From: JBEKLJ01 sp050010255
GTDB taxonomy: Bacteria; Acidobacteriota; Terriglobia; Bryobacterales; Bryobacteraceae
Direction: 5' to 3'
Assembly (NCBI GenBank): GCA_050010255.1
Contig: JBEKLJ010000048.1
Coordinates: forward strand, 1 to 17,943
Length of the DNA: 17,943 bases
Below are positions 6,168 to 14,356 of the stretch, piece by piece; the first letter of the stretch is position 1; every line of letters begins with the position of its first letter. The notes beneath the pieces were generated by a model, which ran no database searches, had not been told where the DNA came from, and saw nothing but the letters and a program-made list of their open reading frames with translations. A program made the translations under genes and the position numbers.

Positions 6168-6553
6168 CTCCTGGTGGAGATAGAGCGGCGAGGCTTGCGG
6201 TCTCCCGCGGCTGAGCGAGTCAGCGCAGCGTTTCTGTGATGATGGACAGTCTGCGGCGGCGACCGTAGCTTCGCTCCTAACGTGTTGAGACGGTCGGGTC
6301 TGCATTGTCGAATGCAGTATTTGCACTTAGATGCGAGGGATCTTTCCCCGGTTCGCAAGGAACGGTTTCTGGTTTGAAATGCCTGTTGCGCCGGGAACCC
6401 GGTTCTGAGGCTGCGCGGCCGTACCTGTAGAATCAGCGCCTTGGCTCGCCAGGAATGCTTCCTTCGCGGCGGACTTGGACAGTAGCGGGAAGCGCACTCT
6501 CGGTTGAGGCAGCCCGCCAGGTAGAGCCTGGTCTCTCCCCCCAGCGAGCGCGT
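6168..6553. other. Gene-free divergent regulatory region
   Basis: No credible ORF. The stretch lies between the leftward DUF3309/csbD promoter and the rightward cupin promoter, both sigma-54-type. It holds a perfect hairpin CTGCATT-GTCG-AATGCAG (6300-6317) about 135 bases upstream of the leftward promoter, and CCAGG-TAGAG-CCTGG (6517-6531) just upstream of the rightward one. Either could be an activator site. Confidence 0.45.
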
Positions 6554-6569
6554 TGGCACTCGCCGTGCA
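6554..6569 (+). promoter_or_regulatory. Sigma-54-type promoter
   Basis: TGGCACTCGCCGTGCA, the best -24 element in the window (TGGCAC), with ten bases between GG and GC and TGCA at -12. The start would be near 6580, about 32 bases before ATG 6612. Confidence 0.75.
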
Positions 6570-6611
6570 CCAGGGAAAGAGCGTGAGTCACGCCAGAGAA
6601 GGACCAATACC

Positions 6612-7001
6612 ATGATTGGATACGTTGGACCGATTGAAAGACAGACTCTGGAGAACACCTACTTCCGGCGCGTGCTATTCACCGGCCCGCACGCCCAGCT
6701 CGTCGTGATGTGCCTGGCCCCGGGCGAAGAGATCGGTAACGAGGTGCACCCAAATGTCGACCAGTTCTTCCGCATCGAGCAGGGCGAGGCGAAGTTCGTC
6801 CTCGACGAGACGGAGCAGCACCTGGTGCGCGACGGAGAGGCCGTCGTGGTGGCGGCGGGGACCTGGCATAACGTGGTCAATACGTCGAAGACGAGCGAGC
6901 TAAAGCTCTACACGGTCTATTCTCCGCCGAACCACCCGGCGGGGACGGTGCACAAGACCAAGGCCGAGGCTGAGGCCGCGGAAGTGGCCCAACATCATTG
7001 A
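6612..7001 (+). CDS. Cupin domain protein
   Basis: A 129-residue single-domain cupin. Motif 1 is GNEVHPNVDQFFRIEQGE, with likely metal ligands H46 and Q51 and E44 nearby. Motif 2 is GTWHNVVN, with H86. Cupins of this size bind a metal and act as small dioxygenases, isomerases or sensors; the sequence does not show which. The short N-terminus (MIGYVGPIERQTLENTYFRRVL) and the C-terminal PPNHPAGTVHKTKAEAEAAE are usual for a widespread stand-alone cupin_2 group. No signal peptide, so probably cytoplasmic. The ATG follows AGAAGGA. Transcribed alone from the sigma-54-type site at 6554, with a GC-rich hairpin (7127-7145) downstream. Confidence 0.9.
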   Translation: MIGYVGPIERQTLENTYFRRVLFTGPHAQLVVMCLAPGEEIGNEVHPNVDQFFRIEQGEAKFVLDETEQHLVRDGEAVVVAAGTWHNVVNTSKTSELKLYTVYSPPNHPAGTVHKTKAEAEAAEVAQHH

Positions 7002-7126
7002 GTTGGATGGCCGGCCGTTCCTGCGAGGCATCGGGCTCGATTTCAGTCCTGGCGTCCGAGACCTCCGGCGTGTTGAAGACGCGTGAGCAGCGACCCGATA
7101 TTCGCCTGAATGGCAATGAGGTTCCC

Positions 7127-7145
7127 CCGCGGCGTTTCGCCGCGG
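7127..7145. repeat. Perfect GC-rich hairpin
   Basis: CCGCGGCG-TTT-CGCCGCGG, ten bases before the -24 element at 7156. It could end the cupin transcript (no T-run follows, so weakly) or bind a regulator of the next promoter. Confidence 0.6.
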
Positions 7146-7155
7146 AAAGGCCCAA

Positions 7156-7171
7156 TGGCCGGTGAATTGCT
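7156..7171 (+). promoter_or_regulatory. Sigma-54-type promoter
   Basis: TGGCCGGTGAATTGCT: ten bases between GG and GC, ideal TTGCT at -12. The predicted start near 7182 falls inside the GGAGGAAGG ribosome site (7181-7189), so the leader would be only about 16 bases. Confidence 0.65.
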
Positions 7172-7197
7172 GACCGATTAGGAGGAAGGTGACCGAC

Positions 7198-8262
<1,065 letters not shown>

Positions 8263-8655
8263 TCGAGTGCGTCGCAAGCACTGACCACTACCTCATGGTC
8301 GTGCCTCGGTCTCCAGGTGCACTGCTTTCAAGCAGTTACCGAGCGCCACCGTGAGGGAGCGGAAGCCTACGCTTCTGCTCTCACCACGCCTGTTGGCGCC
8401 ATGCGCCACCGGCTCATCCCGCCCTCCTCACTTCAGATCCACCATCATGCACTCGGGCCTCCAATCAGGCAAGACCTGCACTTCTGGCAACAGATTCTGC
8501 ACGCGTCTCGATCGCCCAGGTCTCTGGCCGCCCTAATCCGCATTCCTCTCAAGGCAAACAGCCCCCTGGCTCGCCATCCCGAGCCCATCATCTCCGCCTC
8601 GCTGCAACATCGCAGCGGCCAAACTGGCGACGCCAGAGGTCCCTGTGAGGCCAAT
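8263..8655. other. Gene-free spacer with several hairpins
   Basis: No credible ORF. Hairpins: AGTGC/GCACT right after the stop (8266-8282), ACTGCT-TTCA-AGCAGT (8321-8336), a larger stem GTGAGGG...GAAGC-CTAC-GCTTC...CTCTCAC (8351-8384), TGGCGC-CAT-GCGCCA (8394-8408), CCAG-N4-CTGG (8516-8527), and CTGGCG-A-CGCCAG (8624-8636) just before the next promoter. The 8351-8384 stem is the best terminator-like one for the polyglutamine gene but has no T-run. Confidence 0.45.
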
Positions 8656-8671
8656 TGGCGCTGCGCGTGCA
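8656..8671 (+). promoter_or_regulatory. Sigma-54-type promoter
   Basis: TGGCGCTGCGCGTGCA, with ten bases between GG and GC and TGCA at -12. The start would be near 8682, at the edge of the GGAGGTGG ribosome site. It should drive the SYLF and OmpA-like genes together. Confidence 0.65.
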
Positions 8672-8695
8672 CTGAGAAAATCGGAGGTGGTGACA

Positions 8696-9367
8696 ATGAG
8701 ACTCATGGTACTGGCTGCTGTAGCGCTTACACCGCTGCTGGCCATGGACAAGAAGCCGGCAGCGCGGTTGGCCGAGGCTGCGGCAGTGTTTTCCGAGGTG
8801 ATGGCAACGCCGGACAGGGGCATTCCTCAAGATCTGCTCGAGAGGGCCCACTGTATCGTGATCGTGCCGGGGGTCAAGACCGCGGCTTTCGTAGTCGGCG
8901 GGAAATACGGGAAGGGATTCCTGTCCTGCCGTAACCACAACGGAGTTGGCTGGTCGGCGCCGGCCACAGTCCGCATCGAGGGCGGGAGTGTTGGCTTCCA
9001 GATCGGCGGCTCTTCGACCGATCTGATCATGCTGGTGATGTCGGAACGCGGAGCGGACAAGCTGCTTGCGAGCAAGTTCACTCTGGGCGCGGAAGGCTCG
9101 GTCGCGGCAGGCCCCGTGGGACGCACGGCGACGGCTCAAACGGACGCACAGATGCACGCTGAGATTCTCTCCTGGTCGCGTTCCCAGGGGCTGTTTGCGG
9201 GTATCGCTCTGGAAGGAGCCACCTTGCGGCAAGATCTCGACGACAACGCCACGCTCTACGGCAAGAAACTGGAGAACCGTGAGATCGTGACAAGCGGTGT
9301 CGCCGCTCCCAGCGCGGCCACGAAGCTGCTCGGCCTGCTGAACAAGTACTCCGCGCGCGAGCGCTAG
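8696..9367 (+). CDS. Secreted SYLF-domain (YSC84-like) protein
   Basis: A 223-residue protein from ATG 8696, five bases after GGAGGTGG. It has a short signal peptide (MRLMVLAAVALTPLLA) and then a full SYLF domain: ARLAEAAAVFSEVMATPDRGIPQDLLERA, CIVIVPGVKTAAFVVGGKYGKGFLSCR, GWSAPATVRIEGGSVGFQIGGSSTDLIMLVMS, GADKLLASKFTLGAEGSVAAGPVGR and SWSRSQGLFAGIALEGATLRQD. SYLF domains bind phosphoinositides in eukaryotes; bacterial members are periplasmic or outer-membrane lipid-binding proteins of unclear role. The OmpA-like gene starts 45 bases later on the same strand with no promoter between, so the two form one unit. That pairing suggests the product works with an envelope or peptidoglycan-anchored partner. 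Confidence 0.92.
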   Translation: MRLMVLAAVALTPLLAMDKKPAARLAEAAAVFSEVMATPDRGIPQDLLERAHCIVIVPGVKTAAFVVGGKYGKGFLSCRNHNGVGWSAPATVRIEGGSVGFQIGGSSTDLIMLVMSERGADKLLASKFTLGAEGSVAAGPVGRTATAQTDAQMHAEILSWSRSQGLFAGIALEGATLRQDLDDNATLYGKKLENREIVTSGVAAPSAATKLLGLLNKYSARER

Positions 9368-9412
9368 AGTATGCCGACGCTCGGCTGAGAGGCCGCGAAG
9401 AGGAACCTTACG

Positions 9413-11215
9413 ATGAACAGAATGAAGATGGTCGGGGCATTCCTGACGGCATGCGGAATTCTGTTGGCACAGGCGCCGCAAGCGCCGAACCCAACGCAAC
9501 GATTAGCTTCAGACGAGAATGAGGCCAGGACGGCCGCCGGCTCAGCGCCAATCTATCGCGTCACAGTCGTAGGGCGGACCACCAGAGCGGTCAATTACAG
9601 TCACCGCGGCGGAGCCACGAAGATCGGTTTCGCCGGCACCACCTTACTTCCGGGGGCCCACGGTGAGGCCAAAGTGGAGAGCAAACAGGGCTACATCGAG
9701 ATCGAAGTGGAATTCCGCGAGCTCCAGCCCGCTACCGCATACGGTCCCGAATTCCTCACGTATGTGATGTGGGCTATCACCCCGGAAGGCCGCACAACCA
9801 ACCTCGGCGAGGTCCTCCTGAACGGAACTAACAGCAAGCTGGACGTCACTACCGAGTTGCAGTCTTTCGGTTTGATCGTGACGGCGGAACCGTACTTCGC
9901 GGTGACCCGGCCCAGCGATGTCGTGGTGCTGGAAAACGTCATCAGGCCGGATACTCGAGGCCGGGTTGAGGAGGTTGATGCGAAGTACGAGCTGTTACAA
10001 AGGGGCCAGTACACCTCGAACGTGAACCCGGCTGAGATCAGGCCTGTACAGCTCGATCGCAAGGTCCCGCTGGAACTCTATGAAGCGCGAAACGCCGTCC
10101 AGATTGCGCGGTGGACCGGCGCTCGACAGTATGCTCCTGAGACCTACCAAAAGGCCGTCCAGGGTCTTCAAAACGGGGAGAACTATTTGAAAAATAAGGC
10201 GGGCAGAAAGCAGGTTGCGACGGCGGCGCGAGAGGCCGTCCAAATGGCGGAAGATGCCCGAATTATCACCGTCAAGAGGATCCAGGAAGAGCAGTTGGCG
10301 AACGAGCGCCAGGCGGCGGCGGAGCGCCAGGCGCGCGCGGAGAGCGATCGGGCTGCCGCGCAGGCTGAGACCGAGCGCGTCGCACGGGAAGCGGAGCGGG
10401 CGCGGATCGCGGCACAAGCGGAATCTGAGCGCTTAGTGCGGGAAAGAGATGCTCAAGCAGCGGCTGCTTCGGCTGAAGCCGATCGTCTGAGGCGCGAAAA
10501 CGAAGCGCAAGCGGCTGCTGCCGCGACCGAAGCGGATCGTCTGCGACGCGAGAACGACGCCCAAAGAGCTGCTGCCCAGGCAGAAGTCGATCGTCTGAAG
10601 CGCGATAGCGACGCGCAAGTGGCTGCTGCCCAGGCAGACGCCGATCGTTTGAGGCGGGAGAGCGAGGCCCAAGCCGCGGCGGCGCAGAACGAGGCAGATC
10701 GTCTGCGGCGGGAAAACGAAGCCCAAAGAACTGCTGCCCAGGCAGAGCTGGATCGCGTGGCCAGAGAGAAGGCGCAAGCGGAAGCTGAAAAAACGGCCCT
10801 GCGAGCCCAGCTACTGGCGCAATTCAACGCGATTCTCCAGACCCGCGATACCGCCCGTGGCTTGATCGTGAACATGTCGGATGTCCTTTTCGACACGGCC
10901 AAGTATTCGCTGCGACCTCTGGCCCGTGAGAAGCTGGCCAAGGTGGCTGGCATCCTCTTGGGGCACCCGGCCCTGAGACTGGAAGTGGAAGGTCACACTG
11001 ACAGCGTCGGCAGCGACGACTACAATCAGCGGCTTTCCGAACAGCGCGGCGGGGCCGTGCGCGATTTCCTGGTCCAGCAAGGACTGCCGGCGGGTTCGAT
11101 TACGGCCAGAGGCTTTGGAAAAACTCAGCCGGTCGCCTCCAATGACACCGCCAAAGGCCGGCAGCAGAATCGCCGGGTGGAACTGATTGTCTCCGGCGAC
11201 GTCATTGGCCAGTAG
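9413..11215 (+). CDS. OmpA-family protein with long repeat-built coiled coil
   Basis: A 600-residue protein. The signal peptide is residues 1-21 (VGAFLTACGILLAQA); the LTAC inside it resembles a lipobox but comes very early, so I favour ordinary cleavage after AQA. Residues of about 40-225 form a beta-rich domain I cannot name. Residues of about 230-285 (ARNAVQIARWTGARQYAPETYQKA...) resemble DUF4398. Residues 290-470 are a coiled coil with tandem 18-residue units (ADRLRRENEAQAAAA). The C-terminal OmpA domain (about 487-597) has VLFDTAKYSLRPLAREKL, VEGHTDSVGSDDYNQRLSEQR and GFGKTQPVASNDTAKGRQQNRRVEL, the peptidoglycan-binding signature. The coil probably spans the periplasm. Second gene of the SYLF unit. 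An ideal-looking hairpin follows the stop. Confidence 0.9.
   Translation: MNRMKMVGAFLTACGILLAQAPQAPNPTQRLASDENEARTAAGSAPIYRVTVVGRTTRAVNYSHRGGATKIGFAGTTLLPGAHGEAKVESKQGYIEIEVEFRELQPATAYGPEFLTYVMWAITPEGRTTNLGEVLLNGTNSKLDVTTELQSFGLIVTAEPYFAVTRPSDVVVLENVIRPDTRGRVEEVDAKYELLQRGQYTSNVNPAEIRPVQLDRKVPLELYEARNAVQIARWTGARQYAPETYQKAVQGLQNGENYLKNKAGRKQVATAAREAVQMAEDARIITVKRIQEEQLANERQAAAERQARAESDRAAAQAETERVAREAERARIAAQAESERLVRERDAQAAAASAEADRLRRENEAQAAAAATEADRLRRENDAQRAAAQAEVDRLKRDSDAQVAAAQADADRLRRESEAQAAAAQNEADRLRRENEAQRTAAQAELDRVAREKAQAEAEKTALRAQLLAQFNAILQTRDTARGLIVNMSDVLFDTAKYSLRPLAREKLAKVAGILLGHPALRLEVEGHTDSVGSDDYNQRLSEQRGGAVRDFLVQQGLPAGSITARGFGKTQPVASNDTAKGRQQNRRVELIVSGDVIGQ
10471..10755 (+). repeat. 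Five 54-base degenerate tandem repeats in the coiled coil
   Basis: About five in-frame copies of an 18-codon unit, (E/D)-x-DRL(R/K)R(E/D)-(N/S)-(E/D)-AQ-x-AAA-x-x. The copies differ at many silent and some coding positions, so they are older than the 30-base repeats at 2254. Unit number sets the coil length. Confidence 0.85.
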
Positions 11216-11269
11216 ACTCGGCGCCTCGATCGCGTCGAGACAGATCTGAACGAAAGACCGCCTTTTAGG

Positions 11270-11311
11270 GCCGGCCCCGGCAGCATCTCACGGATGATGG
11301 CCGGGGTCGGC
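11270..11311. terminator. Strong hairpin between convergent genes
   Basis: GCCGGCCCCGGC, an 18-base loop, GCCGGGGTCGGC: twelve pairs with one G-U. It is followed by TTCCTGTTT on the plus strand and by CCTAAAAGG on the minus strand. The position between the OmpA-like gene and the convergent esterase suggests a two-way terminator, though neither T-run is perfect. Confidence 0.6.
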
Positions 11312-11327
11312 TTCCTGTTTGCCGCGG

Positions 11328-12548
11328 CTACTGGAACAACTGCGGCGCAAACTCGTTCAGGTAGTTGCGCCAGTTGATCCAGGTGTGCCCGCCGGGACTC
11401 TCCTGATAGACGGGTTGGAAGCCATGTTTCTTGAGCATGTCGACCGTGGCCCGTGTGGTGCCGATCAGGAAATCGTCCGCACCGGTACCGAACCACAGCA
11501 GCCGCAGTCCTCTCTTCGCGGCGGCGTTGTCGAGTTCGGCCGCATGCTGCTCCTCCCAGGCGGGACCCGAAGGCGGCGCCGGAGCTGACGGCGTGGCCGG
11601 CGGCGCGCCGGGTGGTCGAACCGGACCGGCGATTCCGAACACCCCGGCGCTATACACGCCGACATACGCGAACCTGTCCAAGTGAGGGATCGCGATGTTG
11701 AGCGTTTGCCCGCCTCCCATGGACAGGCCGGCAATGGCCCGATGCTGCCGGTCCGCGATGATGCGGTAGTGCGATTCCGCGTACGGCAGGATATCGTCAA
11801 GGAATTCCTGAACGAAGTCGTCCGGGGCTCCCCGTTCGCGGAACCCACGACTGGTGTGTCCCGCGGGCATGACGACCACCATGGGCTTCGCTTTGTTGGC
11901 CGCAATCAGGTTGTCCAGAATGAAGCCGGCCCGGCCCACCGAGGTCCAGGAGTCGTCGCAGTCTCCCGCTCCGTGCAGCAAATAGAACACAGGGTACTTT
12001 CCCCGTCCCATCTCATAGCCGGGGGGTGTGTACACGTGCATACGGCGGAATCTCTTCAGAACGCGCGAATAGTAGGTGGCCGCCGCAACCGTGCCGTGGG
12101 GTATGTCCCGGATATCCATGAACTCGGCTCCCGGAACGTAGAACAGGCTCCAGACGTTGTTGTTCGACTCGCTGACCGCCGGATTCACGGGATCGATCAC
12201 AGGCACCCCGTCTACGGTGAAGTTGTACCGGTAGGCGCCGGGATCGATCGGGCCCAGTGTGATCTCCCAAATGCCGTTATCGCCCTTCGTCATGGCGGTG
12301 CCCTGAAGATTCCCAGGGATGTCCGTCCCGATCAGCCTGACGCTCTGCGCCTGCGGCGCACGAATGTGGAAGGCAACGCGCCGGTCAGTCTGCACCTCCG
12401 GCGAGATCGCAATAGGGCCGCGCACGCCGCGGGACTCCCGGGCGGGCTCAGCCGGCGGCGGGGCAGGCTGGGCCACGGCCGCGGCCGCAGTCGCGAATAC
12501 CGCGACTGCAATGGCGACAAGTTGTGTGGAGCTCGTTCTTCTGTTCAT
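11328..12548 (-). CDS. Secreted esterase, enterochelin/feruloyl esterase-like alpha/beta hydrolase
   Basis: A 406-residue protein from ATG 12548 with AGAGGTG upstream. Signal peptide residues 1-27 (AVAVFATAAAAVAQ). An N-terminal Ig-like/E-set domain (about 45-140) has VQTDRRVAFHIRAPQAQSV and GIWEITLGPIDPGAYRYNF. The esterase domain has HGTVAAATYYSR, MHVYTPPGYE, YPVFYLLHGAGDCDDSW, the nucleophile elbow GLSMGG (S276), an acid in GTGADDF (D358 or D359) and H388 in GGHTWINWRNYL. A Pro/Ala-rich insert (about 308-332) lies before the acid. Members of this group hydrolyse feruloyl or acetyl esters on plant polysaccharides, or siderophore esters. With no siderophore genes nearby, a polysaccharide substrate is more likely. 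The tRNA-Ser gene lies upstream on the same strand. Confidence 0.9.
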   Translation of the reverse strand: MNRRTSSTQLVAIAVAVFATAAAAVAQPAPPPAEPARESRGVRGPIAISPEVQTDRRVAFHIRAPQAQSVRLIGTDIPGNLQGTAMTKGDNGIWEITLGPIDPGAYRYNFTVDGVPVIDPVNPAVSESNNNVWSLFYVPGAEFMDIRDIPHGTVAAATYYSRVLKRFRRMHVYTPPGYEMGRGKYPVFYLLHGAGDCDDSWTSVGRAGFILDNLIAANKAKPMVVVMPAGHTSRGFRERGAPDDFVQEFLDDILPYAESHYRIIADRQHRAIAGLSMGGGQTLNIAIPHLDRFAYVGVYSAGVFGIAGPVRPPGAPPATPSAPAPPSGPAWEEQHAAELDNAAAKRGLRLLWFGTGADDFLIGTTRATVDMLKKHGFQPVYQESPGGHTWINWRNYLNEFAPQLFQ

Positions 12549-12713
12549 CTGTCTGCACCTCTGTCTCTTCGCCGGCGGGTGTGCCGGGATGCGAGCTGTC
12601 GAATTGAACTTGCCATTGTGCCACCTCTCGAGCCTGGTTCGGGAGGCCGTCGCGGAGAGCGTGCCGCTGAGGATCGCTGGTGACGCAGTGGTCAGGCGAG
12701 GAAAATCGACTGT

Positions 12714-12809
<96 letters not shown>

Positions 12810-12861
12810 GTGCCTGGGCCGGATCGCCTCCTGATCCTAACATACCGGCGGGCTGGGTAAA

Positions 12862-13647
12862 ATGGAGTGGATGACCGACACTCTGAAGATCGCCGGGCGC
12901 GAATTCCGCTCGCGCCTGATAGTGGGAACGGGGAAGTACCGCAGCTTCCAGGAGATGGCCCGCTGCCACGAAGCCTGCGGCGCCGAGATGGTGACCGTCG
13001 CCGTGCGGCGCGTGAACCTGACTGACCGCACCAAGGAGTCGCTGCTGGACTACATCGACCGCGCCAAGTTCTTCATCCTTCCCAACACGGCCGGCTGCTA
13101 CACGGCGGAGGAGGCCATCCGAACCGCGCGCCTGGCGCGGGAAGTGGGTCTGTCGAACTGGATCAAGCTGGAGGTCATCGGCGACCAGAAGACGCTGTTC
13201 CCCGACAACGAGGGCCTGCTGGAGGCCACCCGCGCGCTGGTCAAGGAAGGGTTCGTCGTGCTGCCCTACACCAACGACGACCTGGTGAACGCCCGCAAGC
13301 TGATCCAGGCCGGCGCGGCGGCGGTGATGCCGCTCGGCGCGCCCATCGGCTCGGGCATGGGCATCCAGAACCAGGCCAACCTGCGCATCCTCCGCGAGAT
13401 GATCACCGAGGTCCCGCTGGTCGTCGATGCCGGCGTGGGCACGGCCTCTGACGCCTGCGTCGCCATGGAGCTGGGCTTCGACGGCGTGCTCATGAACACC
13501 TCGATCGCCGAAGCGCAGGACGCGGTGAAGATGGCGCAAGCGATGAAGGCGGCGGTCGAGGCGGGGCGCCTAGCCTACGAGGCCGGCCGGATGCCCAAAC
13601 GGCTGTACGCCGCGGCGAGCAGCCCGCCCAGCGGCCTGGTGCGCTAG
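12862..13647 (+). CDS. thiG: Thiazole synthase ThiG
   Basis: A 261-residue TIM-barrel enzyme that builds the thiazole phosphate of thiamine from 1-deoxyxylulose 5-phosphate, dehydroglycine (iminoacetate) and ThiS thiocarboxylate, in the cytoplasm. Family landmarks: LKIAGREFRSRLIVGTGKY, EMVTVAVRRVN, LPNTAGCYTAEEAIRTARLARE, the Schiff-base lysine K102 in WIKLEVIGD, LPYTNDDLVNARKL, VMPLGAPIGSG, VVDAGVGTASDACVAMELG and VLMNTSIA. ATG 12862 is taken, but ATG 12871 (MTDTLKIAG) is at least as plausible and gives the usual family start. No thiS, thiF or thiO adjoins it, so the pathway is split in this genome. A TAACAT box (12838-12843) suggests a promoter with a very short leader. Confidence 0.96.
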   Translation: MEWMTDTLKIAGREFRSRLIVGTGKYRSFQEMARCHEACGAEMVTVAVRRVNLTDRTKESLLDYIDRAKFFILPNTAGCYTAEEAIRTARLAREVGLSNWIKLEVIGDQKTLFPDNEGLLEATRALVKEGFVVLPYTNDDLVNARKLIQAGAAAVMPLGAPIGSGMGIQNQANLRILREMITEVPLVVDAGVGTASDACVAMELGFDGVLMNTSIAEAQDAVKMAQAMKAAVEAGRLAYEAGRMPKRLYAAASSPPSGLVR

Positions 13648-13687
13648 CGCCCCGCAGATTGTGCACCCTTCCGGCCCGGCTTGGATT

Positions 13688-13693
13688 TACAAT
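13688..13693 (+). promoter_or_regulatory. -10 box for a leaderless transcript
   Basis: TACAAT ends six bases before ATG 13700, which places the transcription start on the A of the start codon. No clear -35 box at the usual distance. Confidence 0.45.
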
Positions 13694-13699
13694 GGCCGC

Positions 13700-14143
13700 A
13701 TGTCCAAGTTCGAGCTGACAAGAACGATCGAGGCCCGGAAGCTCAATCCGCGCACCGGAATCCCCACCACCGACCCGCCGGTCACGATCCCGTTCGGCGC
13801 CATCATCGAGGATATCGTCACGGACCGCGACAACCGCAAGTTCCGCTATCTCGGCGAGCCCTACCTGTGCCCGGGGGAGATGCTGGACCCGTCCATAGTG
13901 CCTCTCGCCGCGGCCGTGGCGCCAGCTCCCGCCGCGCCGCCGGAGCCGCCCGCGGCCGCAGCCGCGGAGCCGGCCGAGGTGGCGGCGGTAGTGCCGGAAG
14001 CCGGCGCCGCCGCGGTGGATGTCCACTGGGAGCGGCTGACCTCGGATTGGAAGCCGGTCCTGCGCGCGAAGGTGCCCGGCGGATGGCTGGTCGCCGTGGA
14101 GGGCGCGGGCGTCACCTTCATCCCCGACCCCGAGCAGGTCTGA
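13700..14143 (+). CDS. Conserved hypothetical protein, probably cytoplasmic
   Basis: A 147-residue protein. The frame is open from ATG 13661, but ATG 13700 fits the -10 box and gives a sensible N-terminus. Residues 1-65 form a compact conserved part (MSKFELTRTIEARKLNPR, TTDPPVTIPFGAIIEDI, RKFRYLGEPYLCPGEML). Residues of about 70-105 are an Ala/Pro/Glu linker. The end (WERLTSDWKPVLRAKVPGGWLVAVEG, GVTFIPDPEQV) looks like a short beta-rich domain. There is no signal peptide or membrane helix. I have seen similar proteins in acidobacteria but know no function. It starts 52 bases after thiG but seems to have its own promoter. Its stop faces the LytS gene across a hairpin-rich spacer. Confidence 0.75.
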   Translation: MSKFELTRTIEARKLNPRTGIPTTDPPVTIPFGAIIEDIVTDRDNRKFRYLGEPYLCPGEMLDPSIVPLAAAVAPAPAAPPEPPAAAAAEPAEVAAVVPEAGAAAVDVHWERLTSDWKPVLRAKVPGGWLVAVEGAGVTFIPDPEQV

Positions 14144-14221
14144 AGCCGCGGGTCTGCTAGGGGATGCGGCGGCTCTCCTGCGGGATGCCACCGCTCACGG
14201 AACGCACGGCGCGGTTAGCGG

Positions 14222-14342
14222 CGTACACCCCCTAGCCGACCCGCGCCCGTAGCGCACGCTCTCAGCGTGCCGCGTCGGCACCTCTGCCGACGCCTGGCGG
14301 CCCCCGCGTGCTGCCCGGTCAACCACGTACACCCCCTAGCCG
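14222..14342. repeat. Hairpin-rich spacer bounded by 17-base direct repeats
   Basis: CGTACACCCCCTAGCCG occurs at 14222-14238 and 14326-14342. Between them stand two perfect hairpins, GCACGCT-CTC-AGCGTGC (14254-14270) and GTCGGCA-CCTC-TGCCGAC (14274-14291). It lies between convergent genes and may end both transcripts. The look is that of a REP-like dispersed intergenic repeat. Confidence 0.6.
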
Positions 14343-14356
14343 CGCCGCGACCGCGC

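Noticed and set aside
8485..8502. Sigma-54-like TGGCAAC...TGCA in the spacer before the SYLF gene
   Set aside because: The spacing is one base too long and there is no gene directly downstream; the correctly spaced site at 8656 is better placed.
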